Source: CBDBEU01 sp965204565 (lineage in GTDB: Bacteria > Pseudomonadota > Alphaproteobacteria > Rhizobiales > TMED25). Taken from it: DNA of 64,000 nt. Every line of letters begins with the position of its first letter. Position 1 is the stretch's first letter. Below the pieces are notes generated by a model. The model was not told the origin of the DNA, ran no database searches, and was given only the letters and a program-made list of their open reading frames with translations. The stretch spans positions 682,001 to 746,000 of the forward strand of contig CBDBEU010000003.1 of NCBI GenBank assembly GCA_965204565.1. The letters are read 5' to 3'. Shown one piece after another: positions 28,475 through 36,919 of this stretch. The position numbers were made by a program, and so were the translations under genes.

Positions 28475-29446
28475 CTAGAGTTTGACCGGCTTGTTTTCCG
28501 CCGCTGAGCGCACAATGCCGTCAAGCACGGCAATGCCCTGCACCGCCTGATCGGCAGTCACCGGATAGGTGCCCCTGCCCTCGGCTGCATCGGCAAAAGC
28601 TTCGAGCTCCGCCCGCTCCATCGAAAATCCGGTTTCGGTGGCGCGCTCGATTTCACCCTCGCGCGGTTCATAGATGAACTCTGACAGATCGCGCTGGCGG
28701 ATTTCCACGCAGCCATTTTCGCCGAACACCCGGAAATTGTAATAAAAACAGGTCGCGATCGAGGTCATCAGGCTGGCGGTCGCGCCGCCCTCAAAGGCCA
28801 TGATCGCCGAGGTTACCTCGTCAAGCGGTCCAATACCGAGAGGCTTGACCGCTTGCGCCGAAATCGACGTCATCGGTCCGCCAATATCGATCATCTGGTC
28901 AACCACGTGAATGCCAAGCCCGGTCATGCCACCGGCCGGTGTTTCCTCCAGGGTAGAGCGCCAGCTGTCGGGGGCATAATTCCATACCCCCGATGCACTC
29001 ATCGACGCCTCTATATGAACAATGCGGCCGAGCTTGTTGGCAATCACATCCTTCATCCGCAAATAGTTGGGGTGAAATCGTCGATTGAGGCCGACAGCCA
29101 GCGTGATACCGGCAGGCGCAGCGGTATCAAATGCCGCGCGTGCATCGGCTGGCGTCAGCGTGATCGGCTTTTCAACAAATACATGCTTGCCGGCCGCCGC
29201 CGCCTGCTCGATCTGCTGGCGATGCAGCGAATGGGGCGTTGCCAGGATCACCGCATCCACATCCGGATTGGCCAGCACCGCCTCATAGTTCGGTGCAACT
29301 TCGGCACCGATTTCCTTGCAGTAATCTTCAATATTGGAGAGTGTTCGCGTCGTTGCCGCGACCACCTGGATCTTGTCACTTCCCTTGGTTGAATTGGCAA
29401 GCACCTTGCCCCACCAGCCAAGTCCTATCGACGCCGCTCTAATCAT
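28475..29446 (-). CDS. Gfo/Idh/MocA family oxidoreductase
   Basis: A 323-residue protein starting at 29446 after GGAGG. The N-terminal Rossmann motif is SIGLGWWGKVLAN and the conserved EKP loop appears in GKHVFVEKPITLT. The C-terminal half has the alpha/beta substrate domain with GGMTGLGIHVVDQMIDIGG, where the family His lies. These enzymes oxidise sugars, inositols or related compounds with NAD(P). No operon partner identifies the substrate. Confidence 0.92.
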   Translation of the reverse strand: MIRAASIGLGWWGKVLANSTKGSDKIQVVAATTRTLSNIEDYCKEIGAEVAPNYEAVLANPDVDAVILATPHSLHRQQIEQAAAAGKHVFVEKPITLTPADARAAFDTAAPAGITLAVGLNRRFHPNYLRMKDVIANKLGRIVHIEASMSASGVWNYAPDSWRSTLEETPAGGMTGLGIHVVDQMIDIGGPMTSISAQAVKPLGIGPLDEVTSAIMAFEGGATASLMTSIATCFYYNFRVFGENGCVEIRQRDLSEFIYEPREGEIERATETGFSMERAELEAFADAAEGRGTYPVTADQAVQGIAVLDGIVRSAAENKPVKL

Positions 29447-29577
29447 TAACGTGCCTCCTGCTTTGATGTCGTAATGGATGTTGCGTGAAACCAATCGGTC
29501 AGGTGATAAGTTTAGACGCGCGCTGCCTTGTGCGAAAGTCCCCTAGGCCGACAAAGCCCGGCGAGAAAGGAAATCTC

Positions 29578-30216
29578 ATGCGACTTTATACCTTCTATCG
29601 TTCGCTCGCGGCCTGGCGGGTCCGCATTGCCCTGTCGCTGAAGGGAGAGGCGCCTGACTTGGTGGCCATCGATCTCCTGGCCGGCGATCAGCATCAGGCA
29701 GATTTTAAGTCACGCAATCCCGAATCCTTGGTACCGCTACTGGAGATCGACGATCTTTCGCTCGCCCAGTCTCTGGCAATTCTTGAATATCTGGAAGAGA
29801 CCAGACCAGAACCTGCTCTGCTGCCGGAGGCGCCCGCCGCGCGCGCGCTGGTACGCCGCTTCGCCCTCATATCGGCTGCCGATTCACACCCGCTGATCGT
29901 ACCGCGCGCGCGATCCTTTCTGAAAGACTCCCTCGGACATGATGACGACGACGTGGCGCTGTGGTGCCGCAACTGGCTGATGCGCGGCTGTGAGGCGATG
30001 GAAAACCTGCTTGCCGATCAGCCGGTGCGCAAATTCAGCTTCGCCGACCGGCCGCTGATCAGCGATCTTTGTCTGGTCCCCCACCTGTTCGGAACGCGCA
30101 ATTTCGGCGGCGATACCAGCGGCTTCACGCGGCTGACAGCGATCGAGGAAAAATGCAACGAGCTTGACGCCTTCACCAGCAACCACCCTCGCCTCCAGCC
30201 CGATTTCCCCGGCTGA
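29578..30216 (+). CDS. maleylacetoacetate isomerase-like GST (zeta class)
   Basis: A 212-residue protein. YRSLAAWRVRIALSLKGE matches the zeta-GST active site SSSxxWRVRIAL, although the usual SSC/SSS triplet reads SLA here, so the catalytic serine may be displaced. Then SLVPLLEIDDLSLAQSLAILEYLE follows the family pattern, and the C-terminal half contains SFADRPLISDLCLVPHL. Maleylacetoacetate isomerase acts in tyrosine and aromatic ring breakdown. The start at 29578 lies after AAAGGAAA. Confidence 0.8.
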   Translation: MRLYTFYRSLAAWRVRIALSLKGEAPDLVAIDLLAGDQHQADFKSRNPESLVPLLEIDDLSLAQSLAILEYLEETRPEPALLPEAPAARALVRRFALISAADSHPLIVPRARSFLKDSLGHDDDDVALWCRNWLMRGCEAMENLLADQPVRKFSFADRPLISDLCLVPHLFGTRNFGGDTSGFTRLTAIEEKCNELDAFTSNHPRLQPDFPG

Positions 30217-30445
30217 CGCGAACACATTCTGACAAGCGTTGGCTTGCCGCACCCTCTTGCCGCTCTTCGCCCAATCGCTTATCAAGCGCGCGCACAGATA
30301 ACAGGGCTTGCCGTCAGCTAGACGGCAGCCTTGGGGCGACATCAAACCGGACCGCCGCTAAGCCGCCAGTACCATGACCAAAATTCGATCATGCTCTGGC
30401 CAAGCGCTTGATTGGTTCCCCGTTCAGTTGAAGGACGCAACATAA

Positions 30446-31468
30446 ATGGCTGCCGATACCACTTACACCTGCCGACCCTACCAATCGACTGCCGGGCGCA
30501 TGCACGTCAAAGGCACACATCGCCGCGCCCCAAGACGGTCACGGTCGACCTTCATTGCCACATGCATGTGGCAGCGGCCGATGAACTGGCCCAACCCCTC
30601 TACGACATGTCGAACGAGGACTTTGTCCTTTGGGCCAACGATCAGACCCGCGCCGTTAATGTCCAATAGCATGAGGACAGGTTCAAGGAGCTGACAGGCA
30701 TCGAAGAGCGGCTCAAGATCATGGATGACATGCTGGTCGACGTGCAGGTCATCGCACCGGCCCCGCCACAGTATCGATATGGCGCCGATCCCGACCTCAC
30801 CCGTCAGACCAGCATCATCATCAACGACACCATCACCGAACTCAATCGCGCCGTCTCAGAACTTGGCGCGCGCGGCGTCGAAATTGGCCCCAATATGCGC
30901 GATGAGGAGTTGTTTTCGCCGCGCCTCGAGCCCTTTTGGCAACGCTGCGACGAGCTGGGCTTGGTGGTTGTTATCCACCCGATGAGTTTTACCCAGGGCG
31001 AGCGGTTGAAGAACCACTATTTCTCCAACATCATCGCCAATCTGCTCTCCACCACCGTCGCCGTGCATCATTTGATTTTCGATGGTATGATAGAGTTCCA
31101 CCCTAGTCTCAAGATCGTACTCATGCATGGCGGCAGTTACCTCTCGCATTACCCCGCCCGCATGGACCACGCACACGACGCCAAGCCCGATTGCTGCACC
31201 GTGATCAAGGAACAGCCGACCACCTATCTAAAGCGCTTTTACTTCGACACCGTGGTTTTCGGGACCGCTCAGCTGGAGCATCTGCACCGCATGTGGGGTG
31301 CCGACCACCTCGTGCTTGGCACCGACTACCCCTATGACATGGCCGAATATGACCCCGGTTGAGCACGTCTATCAGATCGAAGGTCCGAGCGAAGAGGAAC
31401 AAGAAAAGATTTGCGGGCTCAACGCCATGCGGCTGCTTGAGTTGGACCCGAAGGATTTCGTGTGCTGA
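30446..31468 (+). pseudogene. amidohydrolase (ACMSD-like), decayed tandem paralogue
   Basis: Segments in sequence give VTVDLHCHMHVAA (HxH metal motif), an in-frame TAG at 30667, IMDDMLVDVQVIAPAP, an internal deletion of about 20 residues after SIIINDTI, VVVIHPMSF, VLMHGGSYLSHYPAR and GTDYPYDMAEYDP. The last shift is at a CCCC run (31353-31356) and an early one at a CCCC run near 30520. The nonsense codon and deletion show genuine decay. It is about one gene length upstream of an intact paralogue of the same fold, so it is a decayed duplicate. Confidence 0.8.
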
Positions 31469-31602
31469 CCGATTGACGACCGTGATGCGCGTGAAACCGT
31501 CGCCGGCTGCCGGATCAGGCGAGGCGATTTGCCCGGAACGGAAAGGCCAAAACTGCCGGACCAGTCCGCTCCACATCACCACCTGAACTTGAGGAGATAC
31601 CC

Positions 31603-32688
31603 ATGCCACCGCTCAAACAACCGATGAAACCCTATGTCTCGACAAGTGCGCGCGAGCATCTGGGCCACTGGGACCGTTCCGACGCCGTTACCGTCGATAT
31701 TCACGGCCATATGCGCATCGATGAAGCCGCCAAACTGGTCGTCAAGCATACCAAAGGTGACGATCACCCCAGCGGCATCATTCCCAACGCGCTTACACAG
31801 AAGGTCGGCGCCCAGCAGAACAAGGACCGCGAAGCCGAACTTGCCGGTACCGAAGAGCGGCTTGCTGAAATGGACAAGATGAGGGTCGACGTGATGGCGG
31901 TCTCGCCGCACCCGCCCCAGCTCTATCCCCCGGTCGAGGCATCAGTCGCCGCTGAATCCCATCAGATTCTGAATGACGGCATTCATGCCCGGATCAAGAA
32001 CCACCCAAAGCGCATGGTCGGACTTGGTGCGGTGCCGCTTCACGATGCCGATCTGGCGGTCAAGGAACTCGACCGCATCATGACCGACCTCAACTTTAAG
32101 GGCATTGAGATTGCCGCCCGCATGGGCGATGAAGAGCTGGACGCCCGCCGTCTCGACCCGTTCTGGGCACGCTGCGAGCACTATGACATTCCGATCTTCA
32201 TTCACCCCACATCGTTCAACAGCCCGCGCTTTTCCGAGCACTATCTGGTCAATGTGATCGGCAATCCGCTCGATACCACCGTGGCGGTGCACTATCTGAT
32301 CTTTGGCGGCGTTCTGGAACGCTTCCCCAATCTCAAATTCGTACTCAGCCACGGCGGCGCCTTTGCCTGCGCCTATTCCGGCCGTATGGACCACGCCTAT
32401 GGCGCACGTCCCGACTGCCGCGAGAACATCTCGATGCCGCCAACCTACTATGTGTCGAAACTCTATCCCGACTCTCTGGTGTTTACCGTCGATCAGCTCG
32501 ATTATCTGATCAAACGCTTTGGTCCAGATCAGGTGTTGATCGGCACCGACTATCCCTTCGACATGGGCGAATACGACCCGGTCGAACAGGCCTATCAGGT
32601 GCCAGGCCTTTCACAAGGAAACCGCGATCTGATCTGCGGCGGCAATGCGCTGCGGCTGATGCATCTCGACGAGGCCGATTTCAAGTAA
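31603..32688 (+). CDS. amidohydrolase-2 (ACMSD/gamma-resorcylate decarboxylase-like)
   Basis: An intact 361-residue TIM-barrel metal enzyme. Metal ligands are visible as the HGH in VTVDIHGHMRID, IFIHPTSFNSP, FVLSHGGAF and IGTDYPFDMGEYDP. The start at 31603 follows GAGGAG. Members decarboxylate or hydrolyse aromatic and cyclic acids (for example 2-amino-3-carboxymuconate semialdehyde or 5-carboxyvanillate). The substrate cannot be told. It ends 23 bases before a strong terminator. Confidence 0.87.
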   Translation: MPPLKQPMKPYVSTSAREHLGHWDRSDAVTVDIHGHMRIDEAAKLVVKHTKGDDHPSGIIPNALTQKVGAQQNKDREAELAGTEERLAEMDKMRVDVMAVSPHPPQLYPPVEASVAAESHQILNDGIHARIKNHPKRMVGLGAVPLHDADLAVKELDRIMTDLNFKGIEIAARMGDEELDARRLDPFWARCEHYDIPIFIHPTSFNSPRFSEHYLVNVIGNPLDTTVAVHYLIFGGVLERFPNLKFVLSHGGAFACAYSGRMDHAYGARPDCRENISMPPTYYVSKLYPDSLVFTVDQLDYLIKRFGPDQVLIGTDYPFDMGEYDPVEQAYQVPGLSQGNRDLICGGNALRLMHLDEADFK

Positions 32689-32711
32689 GCGGGCTCACAG
32701 ACTTTTTCAAA

Positions 32712-32741
32712 GGCCCCGGCTCAGCGCCGGGGTCTTTTTTT
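32712..32741 (+). terminator. intrinsic terminator between convergent genes
   Basis: GGCCCCGGC and GCCGGGGTC form a nine-pair stem (one G-T pair) around a short loop and are followed by seven T. It terminates the amidohydrolase on the plus strand. The opposite strand has a shorter T tract, so it may also serve the convergent BKACE gene. Confidence 0.9.
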
Positions 32742-32761
32742 GTTCAACCTCGCAACCCGCC

Positions 32762-33694
32762 CTAGAACTCAACCCTGTCGCCACCTTTCAGCGAAAGGAT
32801 CTCGCGCGCCTCGTCCGGCGTTGCCACCTCAATCCCGAGTGAATCGAGGATCTGACGGGCCAATCGCACCTGATCGGCATTGGACTTGGCGAGCTTTCCA
32901 GGTCCTGCCCAAAGCGAGTCCTCAATACCAATACGAATATTGGAGCCCATCGCGGCTGCCTGCGCGGCAATCCGCATCTGGCTCGAACCCGCGCCCAGCA
33001 CCGACCATTGATAGTCATTGCCAAACAACCGGTCGGCGGTGCGCTTCATATGGGCCACGTCTTCGGGATGGGTACCGATGCCACCCAGAATACCGAACAC
33101 CGACTGAACGAAGAACGGCGGCTTGACCAATCCGCGGCCTGCGAAATGCGCCAGATTGTAAAGATGCGCAATGTCGTAGCATTCGAACTCAAACCGTGTG
33201 CCGTTGTCGTAGCAGGTCTCCAGAATGTACTCGATATCCTTGAACGAGTTGCGGAACACCAGATCTCGCGTCGCCTCCAGATGCTCCGGCTCCCAGTCGT
33301 GTTTGAATTCCTTGTAGCGGTCGAGCAGGTGATAGAGGCCGAAATTGATCGATCCCATATTGAGTGACGCCACTTCCGGCTTGAACTGGGCCGCCGGCAA
33401 GACCCGCTCTTCCACCCGCATATAGGGGCTGCCGCCAGTGGTAATGTTGACCACCGAATTGGTCGCCTGTTTGATTCGCGGCAGGAATTTGCCGAACGCT
33501 TCGGGTGTTTGATCCGGCTTTCCGTTTTCCGGATCGCGTGCATGCAGATGCAGAATCGACGCTCCAGCCTCGACTGCTTTAAGCGCATCATCGATTATCT
33601 CATCTGGCGTTACAGGCAGATAAGGCGACATGCTCGGCGTGTGAATGGAACCCGTCACCGCACAGGTGATAATCGCTTTGCGACTTGTGGCCAT
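32762..33694 (-). CDS. BKACE (DUF849) 3-keto-acid cleavage enzyme
   Basis: A 310-residue protein of the beta-keto acid cleavage family, first known from 3-keto-5-aminohexanoate cleavage in lysine fermentation. Zinc ligands appear in SILHLHARDPENG. Other family blocks are VVNITTGGSPYM, EVASLNMGSINFG, FECYDIAHLYNLA and GIEDSLWAGPGKLA. It splits a beta-keto acid with acetyl-CoA into acetoacetate and a new CoA ester. The neighbouring amidohydrolases and CoA enzymes fit such a catabolic role. The exact substrate is unknown. Confidence 0.92.
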   Translation of the reverse strand: MATSRKAIITCAVTGSIHTPSMSPYLPVTPDEIIDDALKAVEAGASILHLHARDPENGKPDQTPEAFGKFLPRIKQATNSVVNITTGGSPYMRVEERVLPAAQFKPEVASLNMGSINFGLYHLLDRYKEFKHDWEPEHLEATRDLVFRNSFKDIEYILETCYDNGTRFEFECYDIAHLYNLAHFAGRGLVKPPFFVQSVFGILGGIGTHPEDVAHMKRTADRLFGNDYQWSVLGAGSSQMRIAAQAAAMGSNIRIGIEDSLWAGPGKLAKSNADQVRLARQILDSLGIEVATPDEAREILSLKGGDRVEF

Positions 33695-33773
33695 TTAACC
33701 CCCTATCAAAAACCCCATTTGTTGGCGCATTTCCGAACTTTTTTGCCGCTACCGAGCGGATGCTGTTGAGCAT

Positions 33774-34120
33774 CTAGGGTCTGGACTCATTATAGCCACG
33801 AGATAAGGGCTGCGCGAGCGTGATAGCTGCCATGACGTTTTTAATGTTGCGCTCGAAGCGAGTTGCGATGCGCTGCCGGTCTTTGAGGCGGCGGAACATG
33901 CGTTCGATGATACTTCGCTCCCTGTAGATGGCCTGATCGTAGTGATATCGGATCTTGCGGTTCTTTCGCGGCGGGATGACGGGCCCGGTCCCGCGCTCTT
34001 CAAGCCGTTCGCACAGTTCACGGCCGTCACAGCCTCTGTCGGCGACAAGTTCAGCGGATGGCATGGACGATCCCGCTCGGCACACGACGATCATCAACGT
34101 TCTTCCTTCCGCGCACATCG
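33774..34120 (-). pseudogene. IS5-family transposase C-terminal remnant
   Basis: The fragment encodes LVADRGCDGRELCERLEERG, PVIPPRKNRK and RERSIIERMFRRLKDRQRI, the second Asp and the catalytic Glu regions of an IS5 transposase, and stops at 33774. The boundary at about 33777 (CTAGGGTCTGGACTC) looks like an IS5 end. The N-terminal half is missing. Confidence 0.75.
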
Positions 34121-34206
34121 GTCGGCAGAAGCGGCGCGATCCGGGCACGCCGAGAATCGGAAAACCAGAAGAAATCATACATCCCGTTACCTCCTCATCG
34201 GAGGCA

Positions 34207-34345
34207 ATGAATCATCCTCAGATCAAATCGGGAGGACGGTTATCGGGGTCGGAACCTAATGGGCGGGCACCACCACATCATACCGACCCTCCGTCCAATC
34301 CGGAGTTGAGGACCAAGGCGCTCGAAAGCCTTCTTGTCGAAACTC
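34207..34345 (+). pseudogene. nitrile hydratase alpha-subunit N-terminal fragment
   Basis: A gene start with a good ribosome site (GGAGG seven bases upstream) encodes a short N-terminus ending in PPHHTDPPSNPELRTKALES and LLVET. The His/Asp-rich segment followed by R-x-K-A-L-E-S-L-L-V-E is the start of nitrile hydratase alpha subunits. The gene is cut at 34346 by an IS1380 end, so the metal-binding C-S-C motif is gone. The match covers only about 25 residues. Confidence 0.5.
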
Positions 34346-34538
34346 ACATTCCCCAAGTAACGTGACGTTTTCGCGCCTCCGACAGCCGGTAACATGTTAT
34401 ATTTCAGCATGTTGTGTGGGCTGTGTGTGCGGATCATCCGCAGGGTGCAGGCGAAACGGGTGATATCAGGCTCGGTTTCGACAGTTGGGTGCGGCTGGAA
34501 TTCCATGGCTCGACGGGTCTGACCCGACGGGTGCCGGC
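34346..34538 (+). mobile_element. IS1380 segment, copy B (internal deletion derivative)
   Basis: The left end is ACATTCCCCAAGTAACGTG, matching copy A. The 5' part of the transposase follows to TTCCATGGCTCGA. There it jumps to sequence from the 3' end of the element (CGACGGGTCTGACCCGACGG), as found in copy C at 36048. The two parts join at GGCTCGA, which both parents share. After about 34538 the similarity ends and an autotransporter fragment begins. Confidence 0.75.
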
Positions 34539-34560
34539 CGTGATCATCCGCAGGCTAACG

Positions 34561-35370
34561 CTACGGCTTGCCAAAGGGGATAGCGAGTTCGAATGTCAGG
34601 CCCCAGCTCTCGAAATCGGACCGCCCGATCCCGTCATGGGTCGCTCCAAGCGAGAGCCGCGTTCCATGCTCGGTCGTCATGCCGACACCGGCCTTCAGGC
34701 GCGCACGCCACCCCTCGACTTCGGGCCCGTTCGTATTGGTGAGCGTATCGCCGGTATTGTATATGCCCTCGACCTCCAGGTAGGGCGAGTAGGTCCGACC
34801 TTCCGGACCTTCGAACCGTCCGGTGAATGTGGGGCCGATCTTGATCTGGCCAAGCCGCACGGTCTGGCCGGGGATTGTTGCCCCGACGCTGTCGACGTAA
34901 CGCTGCTGTGGTTCCTCGAAATAGGACAGGCGCGCATGCGGCCGGATCGTCCAGTTGCCGTGCTGAGCCTCGCCGGTCAGGCTCGCCCTGGCAAGCCAGC
35001 GCCTGGTCGAGAAGGTGTCGGTATAGGTGTCGAACAGGCTGATCCGGTTATCCGATCTGCCAACTGCGACATGACCGTCGAAATACAGATTTGAGGCCAG
35101 CCGCGCCGTCATATAGGGCCCGAACATGTAACCGAAGCCACTGACCGTGCCTGTATCGGTCAACTCTTCCCTCGTGTCGAGGGATACGAGCGCGCCGACC
35201 AGGACATCAGGCGTCAGCAGGTAATCCACCCCGGTATGGGCGATGGCGAAATCACCATGCTCATCCGCACCGCCGCCGAATGTCCTGTATTGTGCTTCGA
35301 ACCAGGCATCGAAGCGGTGGTTTTCGACGTAAGCGACTTCTCCCCGGCCGATCCAGAGACCAGCGCGACG
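34561..35370 (-). pseudogene. autotransporter beta-barrel domain fragment
   Basis: An open frame of about 270 codons with stop at 34561 and no intact start. It reads RFDAWFEAQYRTFGGGADEHG, HTGVDYLLTPDVLVGALVS and alternating strands through EGWRARLKAGVGMTTEHG to a C-terminal FELAIPFGKP. This is the translocator barrel of type V autotransporters, but the last residue is Pro rather than the aromatic residue usual at the end. The passenger and signal peptide are missing. It lies in reverse orientation between two IS1380 segments, so it is a captured fragment. Confidence 0.7.
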
Positions 35371-35455
35371 CTCGCAGCCGCTTGGACGCCCTGCCCCCCC
35401 CTAGCTTTGAGCATGTTGGCGTGATTCCCTGGGGATATCAGCGACGGAGGGTACG

Positions 35456-36016
35456 ATGGCTGCACAGCGCGGGTTGTTCGATCCGGATGAGCGCTACGCG
35501 GCGTTATCGAAGGCGGGAGATCCGCTGGAGCGGCTTGCAGGGGGTATCGACTTCGAGCTCTTCCGGCCAGAGTTGGATGCGACGCTTGATCGCTCCGATG
35601 GCAGGCAAGGCGGGCGCCCGCCGATGGAGCCGGACCGGATTATTCGGTTCTATAACCAGCGCGGCACTGCCGAACGGCATGTCGAGGAAGGAAGGCAGGT
35701 GATCAATTGGACGCGTCTTTCCTGCAAGGGCATGGCGTGGAACGAGGTGCGGCTTCAGCTTCATGCATCGGCCTGCAATCCCAGTGTCTTCCTGCAGGGC
35801 ACCGACCTGCCGGAGGAGATGGCCGACCGGCCTGCGGACCCGCCTCATCAGGATCGGAGCGCGGGTCGTCCGCCACGCCCGAGTCGTCACGTTCCAACCG
35901 GCCGGGGCAGCTGTCGGCGGCGCTCTGTTCACCCGCATCCCTGCGTCCATCCAACGGCTCCGTGCGCCACCGGTACCGGCCAGCGCCACCGGTACCGGCC
36001 AGCGCTACCGACATGA
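35456..36016 (+). CDS. chimeric transposase ORF: IS5 N-terminus joined to IS1380 C-terminus
   Basis: A 186-codon open frame with its own start. Residues 1-55 (AAQRGLFDPDERYAALSKAG, VDFELFRPELDA-like, SDGRQGGRPP) are the N-terminus of an IS5-type transposase. From MEPDRIIRFYNQRGTAERHV onward it is the C-terminal DDE/E region of the IS1380 transposase. The junction is near 35622. After about residue 120 the frame differs from the normal one, so the C-terminus is nonsense. Probably not functional, but a clean in-frame fusion. Confidence 0.7.
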   Translation: MAAQRGLFDPDERYAALSKAGDPLERLAGGIDFELFRPELDATLDRSDGRQGGRPPMEPDRIIRFYNQRGTAERHVEEGRQVINWTRLSCKGMAWNEVRLQLHASACNPSVFLQGTDLPEEMADRPADPPHQDRSAGRPPRPSRHVPTGRGSCRRRSVHPHPCVHPTAPCATGTGQRHRYRPALPT

Positions 36017-36205
36017 CGGTGTCGGCGATCAGACCCGGGCGCAAGCGGCTCGACGGGTCTGACCCGACGGGTGCCGGTCAGACCGACTTCCGGTTCAAGC
36101 CCGTTGCAGCGGCCTAAATCGCGCCCGGTTTACGAACCACGACAAAGCCCGCCCAAGGGGATTGATCCGTACGTAAAACAGCGGCAGCATGATCGAAGGG
36201 AAATG
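35622..36205 (+). mobile_element. IS1380 segment, copy C (3' half)
   Basis: This piece carries the last third of the IS1380 transposase and the right end, ending near GGGAAATGC at 36198-36206, which corresponds to the terminal repeat. It has the same orientation as copy B, so together B and C may be the two ends of one ancestral element whose centre was replaced by foreign DNA. A duplicated GCCACCGGTACCGGCCAGCG lies at 35968 and 35986. Confidence 0.75.
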
Positions 36206-36484
36206 CCGGTTGGATTAAGTATTCGGCCTTTCCTTGGTGAATGAAGTAAATCTGGCGTGTCGGGCAAATTGTCCGGACAATGCGCGGAGCATCCTTGGCA
36301 TGCCGTGCGCACCACAGCAAGCTCGTTTGTGCGCTTTTTTAGCGCTCTATGCCAATGTCGGGGAGATCAGTTGATCAATAGCGCTCGGGGTAATAGTTTG
36401 CATGCTGGAGGTCTCAATTTTTGCTTGCACTGGCGAGCACCGCTGGGCATGTGATGCGTCTGTAACTGACAGAACGAATTTTTG
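36206..36484. other. gap without recognised gene
   Basis: About 280 bases between the IS1380 end and the glyoxalase-fold gene. I see no convincing ORF, hairpin terminator or repeat. It probably contains the promoter of the downstream plus-strand CoA gene cluster. Confidence 0.4.
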
Positions 36485-36919
36485 ATGAGTGATCAGATTG
36501 GCAAAGCGGACCGTGTGTCCCCTGACCAGCACGATGGCACACTGATCCCGGCAGGGTCGATCGATCATATCGCCGTCGCTGTGCCCGATCTCAATGAGGC
36601 CATGCGATTTTATCCGTCGACTTTCGGCGCTCGGCTCACTGAGCCGGTCGATGTGCCGGACCAAGGCATCCGCATTGCCTATGCCGAGCTTGTCAATGCG
36701 CGCGTCGAGCTGATGCAACCGACCCGGCCCGATTCCCCGGTCGCGCGTTTTCTCCAGCGCAATCCAAAAGGCGGCATTCATCATTTTTGCATGACCGCCG
36801 CAGCCGCCGAGGCGCAAGTTATCAGGCTGGCCGGCAAGCCGGTGCCCGACTGCATAAACCATCGAAACACACTTGAAGATGAAGGGACTGGAAACGTCAA
36901 TGAGCAAGGGCGGAAGTGA
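36485..36919 (+). CDS. methylmalonyl-CoA epimerase-like VOC protein, truncated or altered C-terminus
   Basis: A 144-residue protein. AGSIDHIAVAVPDLNEAMRF starts the vicinal oxygen chelate domain (metal His in DHIAVAV). The second half contains ELMQPTRPDSPVARFLQRN and GGIHHFCMTAAA with the second metal His. These are the epimerase motifs. After about residue 110 the family tail (with a third metal ligand in a G-T-L-I/V-E-L motif) is absent and the sequence (KPVPDCINHRNTLEDEG) is unlike it. The 3' end overlaps the next gene. If functional it would connect to the mutase operon. Confidence 0.6.
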   Translation: MSDQIGKADRVSPDQHDGTLIPAGSIDHIAVAVPDLNEAMRFYPSTFGARLTEPVDVPDQGIRIAYAELVNARVELMQPTRPDSPVARFLQRNPKGGIHHFCMTAAAAEAQVIRLAGKPVPDCINHRNTLEDEGTGNVNEQGRK

